From assembly GCF_016859285.1 (NCBI RefSeq), contig NC_053413.1, positions 13,288,001-13,352,000 of the forward strand: 64,000 bases of DNA, in the 5' to 3' direction. Positions 24,001 to 36,000 of the stretch are shown here, one piece after another. The translations under genes and the position numbers were made by a program. The notes beneath the pieces were generated by a model that saw only the letters and a program-made list of their open reading frames with translations, was not told the origin of the DNA and ran no database searches. This stretch comes from Xiphias gladius. Lineage: Eukaryota; Chordata; Actinopteri; Istiophoriformes; Xiphiidae. How positions within the stretch are numbered: the stretch's first letter is position 1; each line of letters opens with the position of its first letter.

Positions 24001-27000
24001 TGTATTTGCGAAGTCTAAAATAATGAAAGCCTACATCTACTCATGAGCTGTGATGGCTGAATGATGGATTTGGCATTAAATCTTACCTCATCAGAGATCT
24101 GACCTCCGAATGTTACCCACGTGCCTGTTGAAGGTAACGTCAAAGTCAGAGTTTTGGAACAAGCAAAAAACATACAAGACCTTTTGCATGTAAAACCATG
24201 CTCAGGAGCCATTATAGCAATGCATTAATTATTACTTTGACATTTTGCCATGGACACATGACAAAACACCCCCGTTCTCAAACCATCACAGCCAAATGTC
24301 AGGGTTGAGTGTTGATAGGTTGAAAGAGAAAAGGATCACTGCCAGATCAGTTTCCTGTGTTTAAAGCTACTATGTGATGAATTTCTATAGGACTGCAGAA
24401 AGATTTTGTATGTAGACAAGCATAGTACTGGAGAGAATTCGTTCAGTAGTGACAAGTATTCTGTCTAGCACTCGAGATAGTTTTAAGGTCTACACACAGA
24501 AAACGTTTTGTTCCTATGAGGACATTTTTGCATGTGCCAACATTATGTTTGTGTCTGTATGATCTTCTCTGATGACAGGTTATCTGGGTCATGTTTAAGT
24601 TTTACTCTTAACTCCCTCATTTTCCCTTTAACTTGGCAAAACAATGGAACTCGCTACAACTGCACATCAGAGAACTTAAAACTTATGGTTCATTCACTGG
24701 CCAGTTAAGGCCGCGGCTCATTAATAATCTCTGCTACCATCATGTCTTGTCTTGTCTTGTCTTGTCTGTGGTCTTTTCATCAGCCCTCTGCTTTCATTGC
24801 ATGTTTTTGTTTTTTCTTACTGATGTATTTAGTTTTGATCATAGCTAACAGTGTTATACTGTTGCGTTATGTATTGGTGGATGTGTACTGGACTATTTTG
24901 GTCATATTTATTATGTTGTCCATGTAACTTTTGTAAGATATGTTGTTTTATTCTATTCTTGTTGCATTTTATAACATCTGTCAGATGATGCGAATTAGAA
25001 CGCTGGCTCATTTAAAGTTTTGTTTCTGAACCTAGCCAATGCTGTTAGAATTTTGATACTGTCTTCACAATCCTCTGTTGCCTGATCCTGTCACATGCTG
25101 CTTGTTGTCATCTCCCACTAATAAGAAATAATAAAGAAGCCGTTAGCTGTAGCTAACTGCACCGCGGGTGTTTCGGCGGATCAAGTCAGCTCAGCCTGAT
25201 TTTCTAAGATGGCAATAGTCAAGTAATAAAAACAAAATGTAACCCATTATTATCTGCTGCCCAATTTAAAAAAGTTGACAGTACAGTTGAGGCAGTGGAA
25301 CACAGAAATTCACGTAGAAACAAATAAATTGCAGAGTTTTGAGTGAAACTCTCAAACACTCTATTGAGGAAAGGTGTTGGAAGGAATCGATGTATTTCTA
25401 GAGTAGATAAATGACGGGTTGTCCTCTCTGCTGCTCTGTGGTGAAAGGTACTACTTGGGGTCATGTTTATGTGTTATTCTTTTCTTCTTCATTTTCCTGA
25501 TTATTAGCCTTAAACGGGTTGGTGCAGATAGACAGACAGCACCTGTCACCTGCCAGAAGCTAAAAAAGGTTTAATAAGTAGCAGCACGCCCATGTATCAA
25601 GGGTCAGATTTAGTCTCGGGTCAAGTGAGGCCCTTTTACTATATCTGCACACAAGTGAATGCACTCATGCACAGACTGCAGTTACGCACTGTATATAGAA
25701 AGAAGCAAAGCACATGACTGAACACAGTTTTTTTTGACAGAATTTTGATACTCTCCTCCCAATCTTCAGCTGCCTGATCCTGTCACATGCTGCTTGTTGT
25801 CATCTCCCACTAATAAGAAAAAATTACAGAAGCTGGTGTTAAATCTCTAGTCAACTGCAGACAGACTGGTGAAGGCTCAGCCAAATTTTCCAAGCTGGCA
25901 GTAGTCAAGTAAATAATTATTTTTCTTTCTATCAGCTTTCAGCTTTATCTGAATTATTATCTACTACACAATTTTTTAAAGGAATAATTCAACATTTTTG
26001 GAAATATGCTTGCTCACCTTGTTACAGAGAGTTAAAGGAGAAAAAAAATACAACTCTCATGTCTGTACTGTAAACGTGAGGCTGCTGACAGCACCTGGTT
26101 AGCTTAGCTTAGCACAAAGATTGGGCTGAAGAGAAAGACTAAAGGTGACTGTGTCTGGGCAAGAAATAGTCGATCCCAAGTAAAACCACAGTGTGACATT
26201 TTGACGCCTCGATTTTTGTAAGGATTAGACAAATGGGATATAACATGTTAATTAGTGAGCTCTAGAGATTCTTGTAGGCTGGTTTCGCTGTGGAAAGTCT
26301 TTCTACTTGCTTTTACTAAAATAAGCTTTTCCCAAAATGTCAAACTGTTCCTTTTTTAATTTGAATATGCAGACACTGAAACACAGAAACCCACATAGAG
26401 TCAAATGCTAAAGTGATCTGTTTTGATCCTAAGGGTGAAATGACTTTTTCCCTTGCTGCCCTTCACAGAAAACTGGTACAAGAAGAAATCATTGTTTCGC
26501 TCAAGGGCACCACTGCATGGCTGAGGCTTGCCAATATCGAGGCTTGCAACTAATTGATTTAAGTTGAGGGACTGTCTCCCTGTTTACTATTACTCCGTGC
26601 TGCTCATTGTGCCTTGGCTAAATCTTTAAAATAAATCACTACAGAGATGATTAACTAACTCATTCACAGATTTTCTATCACTAGATGTGATTCAGTATCT
26701 GCCATGAGCCTGGGCAGCACTGCAAGTTATTTTGTCTTCATAGACACACCCCCTTCAAGGGATATGCTGCAACACAGCACATACACACATGTGCATATAA
26801 AGATATGGCCCCTTACACACAGACGGGATTTACCAAATGAATCAGCCCTGTCAAGATGAATGAGAGTGTTTACTCTCTGGTGTGCATTCTATATGTGTGC
26901 TAATTGAAGTTTTTGCTGAAACCAATGCTATTCATTAAATATTAACAGAGGAAAATGTTAACGCTCTGCAAACAGCTTTGTGTTGTCTCTCCTGAGTTCC

Positions 27001-30000
27001 CATATGTATGAAAGATGCATGAGGTTTAGAATAGGGTGAAATGATATAGTGAAATTTAAAAGACTATCCCCCTCTGCTCCGCTCCTTTGCTGGCTCTACA
27101 TTCTCTCTACACACACGCACACACACAGATGAGTTGAGTTTGCACTTCAATGCTCATGAAATCATTAGACATTTACCTCTGAAGCTATTTAAATGTACTC
27201 ACCAAGCCCCAGACAGGAGACACGCAATCCAGATTTCCCCAGGTTCCTGTGAAGAAAAACAGAGTATGATTTAAAAAAAAAAAACAGAGTTGTTTAGGCT
27301 CAAGATGTCTTCCGTAAACAGAGTCAAAATCTATGTTGTTTCCACATCATAACCTGAGAGACCCAACTGCAATAACATGCAGCAATTTTGCTATGTGGAG
27401 CTTAAATTGTAGGGAAAAAAATCAATTGTAATTCAAGTGTGCAGCACTTAATAATAACAATGGCTGGTAGTTTCTCATGTTTGATCGAGAGGAGAATTGC
27501 TGAATGTGAGGGTCACCTTTATCACACCTGCAATCGAGAATCAGAATTGAGAGATTACAGGGGGGAGGACAGCTAAATTATTCCATTAATATGGATCCCA
27601 CCCTGTTGGGAAGAAAAAAGAAGCTCCCTTAAGACCCTGAAAATTATTCTACTCCTAAATGAAAAAAATCCAGTTACTGTTTGTACTGCAGCAGCGGTGG
27701 GAACTCTACTTTTTGCCAAGTGTTGCCCTTTGTCGCCCCCCCCCCCCATTGCTCACTCAATTACTTCTTCTCATACTCAGAGCCTTCGACATCCTCTTAC
27801 AGAAGGGAGCACTTCAGTCCTCGGGCTTTTTACTGTTATTGTCTTCCCCACAAAATGCAGACAACCATGCTTGCTCTCAAGTACTGGGGATGTATCATAT
27901 CAGCATTTCTCAAGATAGCTCCTCACACATACACCATGTCTTTCTGTCCTTCCTTAATGTATCCCTCTACCTATTATCTGTGTAAGAGTAAACTTCCTGA
28001 TATATGGCTCCTCAATAACAGGTAATTTACATCCAGCTGATCTGCTGCAATATAATAGAGCACTTTCAATTCTCGTTAACACAGTGGAAGATAAACTAAG
28101 ACATCAGAGTTCATGCCACCTTCGACTCTGAGTCTCCACCCTCCACTTCACATCTAATATTACAGTCTGTGCCACATCAAGTCCAACTGAGAGGGGAACT
28201 CATGTGGCACAAGCGTTTAATGACTTAACATTGACGCCAAAAGCAAGACCAGATTGTTGTGCCTGCAACCGCTGCAGGTGTCCTCCATCAGAGTCAGGTA
28301 CAGATGGTGATAAATTAAAAGAAAAACCTGAATAAATGAGTAGAGAAACATTACAAATGAAAATGCTTCCACACAAGTGCACTGCATGGTACAATTAAGC
28401 AACTAACATCCAATCATGCTCTGTGGCAAGTATAAACAAGCTGAGCAGGCCCAGTTGATTTTGATTATGTATCAAGTTGGCAAGAGGTAAAAGATCTATG
28501 TGACTTTGAAAGAGAGTTCATTTTTGGGGTATGGGGTCAGAAATAAGTCAGAAATTGTGGTTGACAGTGCACATTAGATGACCGTGATGCTCGTGCATTA
28601 GTGTGATATGTGAGGAAAAACAAAAGGGAGACTCTTCCTCAGGTGACTGAGAATGTCAATGCATATGGTCAGATGAGTTGTCCTTCACCATATTCCCAAC
28701 AAGTGGGTGAGAGCATGTGTGGCCTACACCGGGAGAACGGTAAAGGCCTGAATGCTTGACCCCTACAGTTAGGGGATCCGATGGCTCTGTCATGCTGTGG
28801 GGGGCATTTTGCTGGCATGGTTTGGCTCCACTTGTCCCCTTCTAGGGGAGGGTCACTGCAATTCAATGCAAAGTTTTTTTCTGAGAGATCATCTTTATCC
28901 TGTGATGAAACATTTCTATCCTGATGGGAGCGGTCTCTTCCAGGATGACAATGCCTCCATCCATAGGGCACGATGGGTCACTGAATGGTTTGATGAGTAT
29001 AAGAATGATGTGAATCATATGCTAGGACCGGCACAGTCACCAGATCTTCAGTCACTGGAACACCTATGGGAGATTTTGGACCGACGTGATAGACAGCGCT
29101 CTCCACCACCATCATCAAAACACCAAATGAGGGAACATCTTTTGGAGAATGGTCTTCATCTCTCCAGTACAGACTTGTAGAATCAAGGCCAAGGCCAACC
29201 TGTTCTGGCGGCACGTGGTGGCCAAACACCTGACTAAGACACTTTATGTTGGTTTTTCCGTCCAGCCACCAGATGTCCCTGGACTTTCCCTCCTCTCCCA
29301 GTCAGCTGACTCCCCACACCCACTCGTGCACCTATTCACCATTTCCAATCACTAGACCTGCCTCACCTACCGACACATCTGCTCCCATTTCCCTTAACAT
29401 CTGCCCTGCATATATACCAGCCTGGTTTCCCCAGTCATTTGCCAGTTCATCAAGGGCTTCACGTTTCTCATGTTGGCTTGGACTTATGTGTTTCCCTGTT
29501 ACCTTAACCTGCACCTGAACCTGACCTTGAACCTGTTATCTGTTTTTGACCTGCCGGTCTTTGTTGCCTGTGAGCCTGTTCCCTTCTGTATTTATTAAAA
29601 CCTCTTAAATGCATCTGCCTGCCTGTGAGTCTGCATTTGGGTCCAGTTTCCCTGTTTCCTTGTATACTCGTGACAAATTTGTCACCCGCCTGCATGTGGA
29701 ATGTAGGTGACAGAAAACTGGGGGGCAAAAGGATCGAGAGCCCTGCAAGGGCAGCCACAGTCATGTGACAGAGGAAATGATTTGGAGTAAACGCTGTGAA
29801 ATTGAGACGTATTAGTTTCACAGAATCATCAAGGCCACATACACACAAAAAGCCACTATCACAAACAATACGCAACATGGATCTTGCTCTCTGCTCAGTT
29901 TTGCGTGCATTTACGCATTACAACAAATGAGGCCATGAAAGATGCCAGCAGTTGTTTTCTCGTGACAACTAATGGCCTGTGCCCACCGAGATGAAGGCAG

Positions 30001-33000
30001 ACTAATCCGAGCCTGTGCGATCTAACTGCGCCCTCAGCCAATTCAATTAGGAGTCCAACATGGAGAAGCATCAGTCATCAAGTCAGTAGTTTTACTGAGC
30101 TGCCAGGATAAAGAAGAAAAGATATAAATGAAAGTGTTTACATATAAACACTTTGAGTGTTTCGATACATTTATGGATTCTTTGATGAACTGCGTAATCA
30201 AGGCATAGTAACATGATACTAACATGACAGGGAAAAACTAGGAGACAGATCTCACTGCAGTTACAAATCGTGGGATGTGTTCTTGTTTCTGATATGGTGG
30301 AGGAGTTTGGATATTGTATCCTCCGCCTCTCTGATGTATTATAGAGTGGGAGCTCTGATCCATGAAAGTGTTGGGGGAAGGGCTGTACTGAAGGTTAGAA
30401 GTGTTATACTGACTGAATCTGTGTGTGTTCTGTCGGGAGGGTTTTAAGGACAAAACCACATTGATGTAGAGGAATGTTCACCACTGCATTTATTGCAAGT
30501 CAATCTGAATAAATCATCTGCTTAAGTTGTACATATATTTGCCTTAGGTCTTCATTGATACTGTTTTTGTGTTTACAGCGGCTCATTCATGCACACTATC
30601 CCCACAATAAACAAGCTCGCAGGCATGCTCCTTTTCCAAATAAAGCTGGCTGTCTTTGGAAAAATGCTTACTTTGTTTTTGGAGACCCTCCATAACATAA
30701 ATCTGCAGTGTTTGTGAACTGCTGTAATAATGTTTTAATAATAAGGGTATAAACAAAGCTGATGTTCAACACCCAGAGAAGCCGCCTTGCTCATGCATTC
30801 TTGTCCCCAGTGTTTTCTGGGGAGTCAGGAGGCAGCAGCATCAGCATTACCTGATTATTAATGACACACAGCCTGCGATGATGCATTAGTAGATCTGTCA
30901 AGGTCTGGGATGTGGGTGTCAGCAGAGGCACATTGCTGAAGAGGCTAATGATTCAGGGGATTACAGCATGTCTTTTGCAACAAAGGAAAGAAAATGAATA
31001 ACTTTGTTGATGAGAAAATATGTGTTTGTGTGTGTGTAGGAGACAGAGAGGAAAAAATAGTGCTGCCAGTATTATCTTGTAAATAGTAAAATAACAACAC
31101 TAAGGAAAGGACAACTTGTCTTTACAAACTTGCACATAAACAACTTTGCAAGCCAGTGAGTGTGGCTCGGTCCCTCATGCTTGAATGGTGCCCAAAAGAA
31201 GCCTTGAAGTAAAATGACAAATGAGTCATTTGAAGACGCCCCCTCACACAAACCTGTCACCACTTATGAACATCCTGCGAGCTGCACTGTATGTAGCCCT
31301 TTCTATTCTTATTGGATCCACAGTTGAAATAAAAATATCAAATGAACATCTGGCTGATATATTGTGCTTAAATCTTAGGAAGAAAGGCCTCTCAGTGTGG
31401 GAGTTTTTTTTTTTTTTCCTGGAAAGCAATGTGTCTCAAGTCACACTGGTGCATGATTTATCTCCTGATGTTAGATTGTTTAAATCAATATTTGTCAGCT
31501 AACACTTTTGTCAAGGTTGTGAGTAAACAGATAAAACTTCTCACTCGCTGGGGATTAACGTAGACTAAGCAAACCCACGCAAGGCAACCTTGATGGGCGG
31601 AGGGATTGGACGACACCCACCTCCTTGGTTTCCACAGCTCTCCTGATGGCAACCATAATGTTGTTATCAAAATAATTCAGTGCAGGGGAGAAAGGTGGGT
31701 CATATTCTAAATATATCAAAGTCAGGGCCTGTGTGGGTGGGGAGACAGTAGGGAAGTGATATCAAGCACTTTGAGGGAAAAATGAATAGATTAAATATGA
31801 AAGAAAAGCTGCAGCTGAGTTGCTGGGGGGAAAAAAATCCCTGATGAAGCCTATAGGCCTCATAGACAGAGAAGAGAAGGAGACAGAGTGCTACAAAGAA
31901 GAGAAAAGTAGACGCAGAAACCAAGAGACACTAGCAACAGACTGAGGCTTGCAGAGTTGCAAGTTCAAGCCCCAAGTCTGAGCAGATCAAACGCCCTCTA
32001 CAGATAAAGCATTCCATATGGAACAGTATGGGAAATAGGAAATGACAGCCAGCCCCCTACAGGGGACCTGCACGATGCACATGTTGGTGTGGTATATGTG
32101 TGAGACTGTGTGCAATAAGGAGAAAGAGCCTGGACATGACTTTCTGCTTTGTTTTTCCACATGGCCGAAGTTGACATTGTTTCAATTCTTTTTTTTCATT
32201 TTTATGCAGTATGCAAAGGATCACACAAACACTCCTTTGCATTTACACACTGTTATTTTACTGTGCTCTGGTAGGCTGTTCAAGAAGCTACAACCTAAAC
32301 ATCATAAAAGAAAACCCAAGTGACTGATGGGTAGAGAATCTCACAAAGAACAACTTTATTTTAGGCAGAGACACGTGATTGACACATGAGTGGCCTGTGG
32401 GTTGATCCTGTATTGAAAAACACGTGGGCAGATCTGAAGAGGTTGATTCAGAGAGAGCTCGGCAATGTGGGAAAAAAATGTCATGATAACTAGAAAAAGC
32501 TTCAAACAGTACTGATAGAAAGTATGTCACAGTGTCTCTGTAGGTGCCGTTTCTGTCCATTGGAATGAGCAGAGATAAAGAAGTCAGATTGAAATTTTTA
32601 TGTGCATTTTCAAGTATTTCAGAAATCCGTCTGGAGGAAATCCCGCTACACAACTGCTTTCTAGTATTTATTTAAACAAAACAAAATAGTAGGCCAAAGC
32701 TGATGATAAAATAAAATCCCATGGTGGCATTACAATAAAAGACAATATACTTTAAATATCCACACACTACCGTATTTTCTGAAGCCCTAATTCCTGATGC
32801 AGAACTAAAGCAGACTTTCTGTAGTAAATTGGTGTTTTCAGAGACATCTGACAAACTTACTGGAAGATTAAAGAAAGGTGAAGATGACACACAGAGATGT
32901 CTTGGTTAGATGTATCTGATTATTTGATTTTTTATTTTTTTTTTGCCTTATTCAGCCGAAACAACAAACCTGATTTACCTTCACTTGATTCTACTAGTGT

Positions 33001-36000
33001 AACTGTTTTACAAATGGAGCAGTGTTTCTTTTCTGTTTCATCACTTCCAATTAGAGAAAAAGCCAAAATTGCATTTGCAAGGCTGCACTATTATAAATCC
33101 CTTATGCTTACAAAAAAAACATTTTAGTTGTGACCTTTAATTAGAATGCAGAGTCCATGCCAACATCCCTTCTGTTTACCTGAGAGATTGGGCAGCTCTT
33201 ATCCTTCAGGGCTCGTTAAGTCCTCAGGCAGAGTGCAGCTCCATGCTACAGAGCTCCTGTTGTGCAACACCCTGGCTCACATTATTAGACCTACACATCA
33301 CAGCAGAACGGCTGAGACAAGAACTGAAGTGAAGAATGTGGGAACATAAAAAGCATCTATTTTACTCAGGGGTGATGAAAACTCTTGTTGTATGATGAAA
33401 AACTGGGAAAAAACAGCAACTCAAAGAGCTGGATACACACTGCCAAACGGACTGTCTCTGAGCGAAAGCAGCACGATGGGCTCTACGAGTGCATACATTC
33501 GTGAGGTCGAGCAAGCACACCCGCACATGCGCACACATACTAAAAGTTCATTACAAAACGCAACTATAAACACACAGAGAGCAACAGCCAGGCAAACTGT
33601 AATTTATCGTGCATCCATCCTGACAAGTGCCACAGCAGCAGATTATCTAACTGTTATCTTTTTGTGGACAAGCAGACAGAGGAAAAGGTCGCATCAGTCC
33701 TCACTACAGCTCCTAAAAACTGCAAGGTCCTGTGTGGGCCTCAATCACAAGCATCCATTCACCTTGTCTAAACCCACTGAATGATTTATAGCACAAAGAA
33801 AAATCTGCCGTGCATTCCACGCCAAACTATCACCATGAAGATGTCCTTGACTGAGCTGGTTAAACTCCTAACGTACAGTAACAAGAAATTACTTTCCAAT
33901 TTTATGGCAATGCTATAACACAAGTCATCAGTAATTTTTTTTAGCGTCAGACTTCTTAGATCTGAGCAGAAGGAATCCATCCTCTGCTATTAATGATTTA
34001 GGTGATGCAGGAGAAATGATAGTGTTTAGCAAAACTCACTTAGACCAGTATTTTTTTGCTTTAAGGTCTGATAGCCCACTGGTTTATTGAATAGAGGGAC
34101 TCAAAAGAGTTATTAATTAAAAGGATCAAGCCAGAGGCACAGCAGAGTAATCCATGAATGCAAGATTGACATTGGCTTTGGGGTTGTTTCACACCAACAA
34201 ATGGAACAGAAACTCTCTTTCCTCCAAAACCTTGATTCAGCTCAAATGTGTGTAAGTGTGCAAGAAAACTAAGTGTGGAGTACCTTGAAATGACCAGTAA
34301 GAACCACATTTCCTGGTTTTTCTGTGTGCACAAAAAAATCGCGTTATATGCTTGCTTTACACATTACTCACACTGTCGACACACAGACGTATACACAGTA
34401 GAGGGTGCCTCTTTCCCTGCTTGTCACTGATAAGCCGGCATCCAAAGGAACCACCAGAAGGGATTTTTGCATGCCCATCTGCAGCGCAGCTCTGAAGCAA
34501 CCAAGCGGAATCTTTCCCGAACCTCCTGGACTGTCAAAAGGCCTTCTGCTGACTAATGACCGTTATGAACTTCAGTCCAGGCTCCCTACCAGGAACCAGA
34601 AGTAATCTGCACAATTTGTGAAGCCTACTACAGCAGCATGTTTTGTTACATCACATATTTGGTCTGTATGTGTGCTGCTTGTGGGTTTGTCTATTATTTG
34701 AAGAGCAAGAAGAAGTCAAACATTCTTGGAAGGTTGCAACTAGGGGCCACCACAATTAGAGCTACTCTATATTTGGATCGCCATGACAACTAAAATGTTG
34801 TGGATGGTGGTATTATTAGTTTATGCTCGCTCGCTCTGAACACTACATCTTCTGCTTCAACTTGCTACGCCCTCAGTTTTTCTCAGTGTGGAGCCTCAGC
34901 GGCACACACGTCAAGTTCACACACATGCACTCATGTATGTAATGCAACGTGTAATGCAAGATTTTATACAGCACAGATTTAATTGTGGATCAGTTCAAAA
35001 GAAAAAGGTTCCCTGTCAGATGGCGTCCAAAGCAATACAAGTATCCACTTTAACCCGACAGCTTTTGAGTCAGAGGTTTGGTAAAAATGAGGGGAGAGAT
35101 GGATACAGTACAGAAAGAGAGAGAAACAGAAAATGTCAGACAAACAGGGAGCAGAGAGGGGATGTGGCGGATGAGATTTCCAATATTTGCTTCTCTGTTG
35201 TGAAAATAGGGGATTTGCTGAGGGCTTGGAGAAAGCTGTACTGCTAACATCCTCCACCTGTTTTTAGAGGGAGCTACAAGAACGAGCCAATCCTCATGCT
35301 TCAAACCAAAAAAGAAACAACAGACACATTTTAGAAGCCACACACTATGCATCAGGAAAGTATAAGCAACAGTGAAACAATCAATTTGGCTCCTTTGCTG
35401 ATTGTATCTCTAACTGTTTCCTTTAATTACGATGAAGAATTGAAAAATGCACTAGAATCAATTTTTATGCTAAATAGAAAAAAAATGCCTTTGCAAAAGC
35501 TGAACCAATTAGCACAATGGAGTCATCGGGCTTGTTTGCTGCTGGGAAGAGTTTGAAGGTGGCCATTTCAATGTTGTTATGGAAACAAGATGAGATTGTG
35601 TGACAAGCAGACACTTATCACATTAAGCTGCTCCACTTCCAATCTGCCCGGATTCTGTTAATTGCCTCTTTTCTGTGAACTGACCTGAGTGCCCCAATTT
35701 TCTCTTTCATTCAAACTCTGATTTTTTCTTTTCCTTTTTGTTCTTTATTTTTTCATTTCCTCGATTCTTTTCCCATCATCCCCTCTTTCTCTCATCCTCT
35801 ATCTCTTTGTTTCTCTTGATCCTGACACTGTAGGAGGTGATGTCACCCTCTCCAGTCAGTTAACAGTGTGAGGTGGACGCTACTATTTTGCTCCTGCGGT
35901 CTGGTTTAAGAGCCCGCTCACTGAGATAAGAGAGCATTGTTGTTGAAACACAAGGAGAGATCTACTGCACGGCACAGCTCGGCTTTACTGTCACACTCTC

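Larger units (their letters stand above)
24125..27202. other. kcnab1 intron 2 (about 3.1 kb)
   Basis: It contains a LINE-tail-like segment (about 24625-25010), a direct repeat pair (25048-25275 and 25736-25980) and a teleost palindromic repeat (25978-26360). No exon was found. Confidence 0.6.

Noticed and set aside
33392-33784. 130-codon plus-strand open frame
   Set aside because: Polar composition without family similarity and no promoter or splice context. Judged to be chance.
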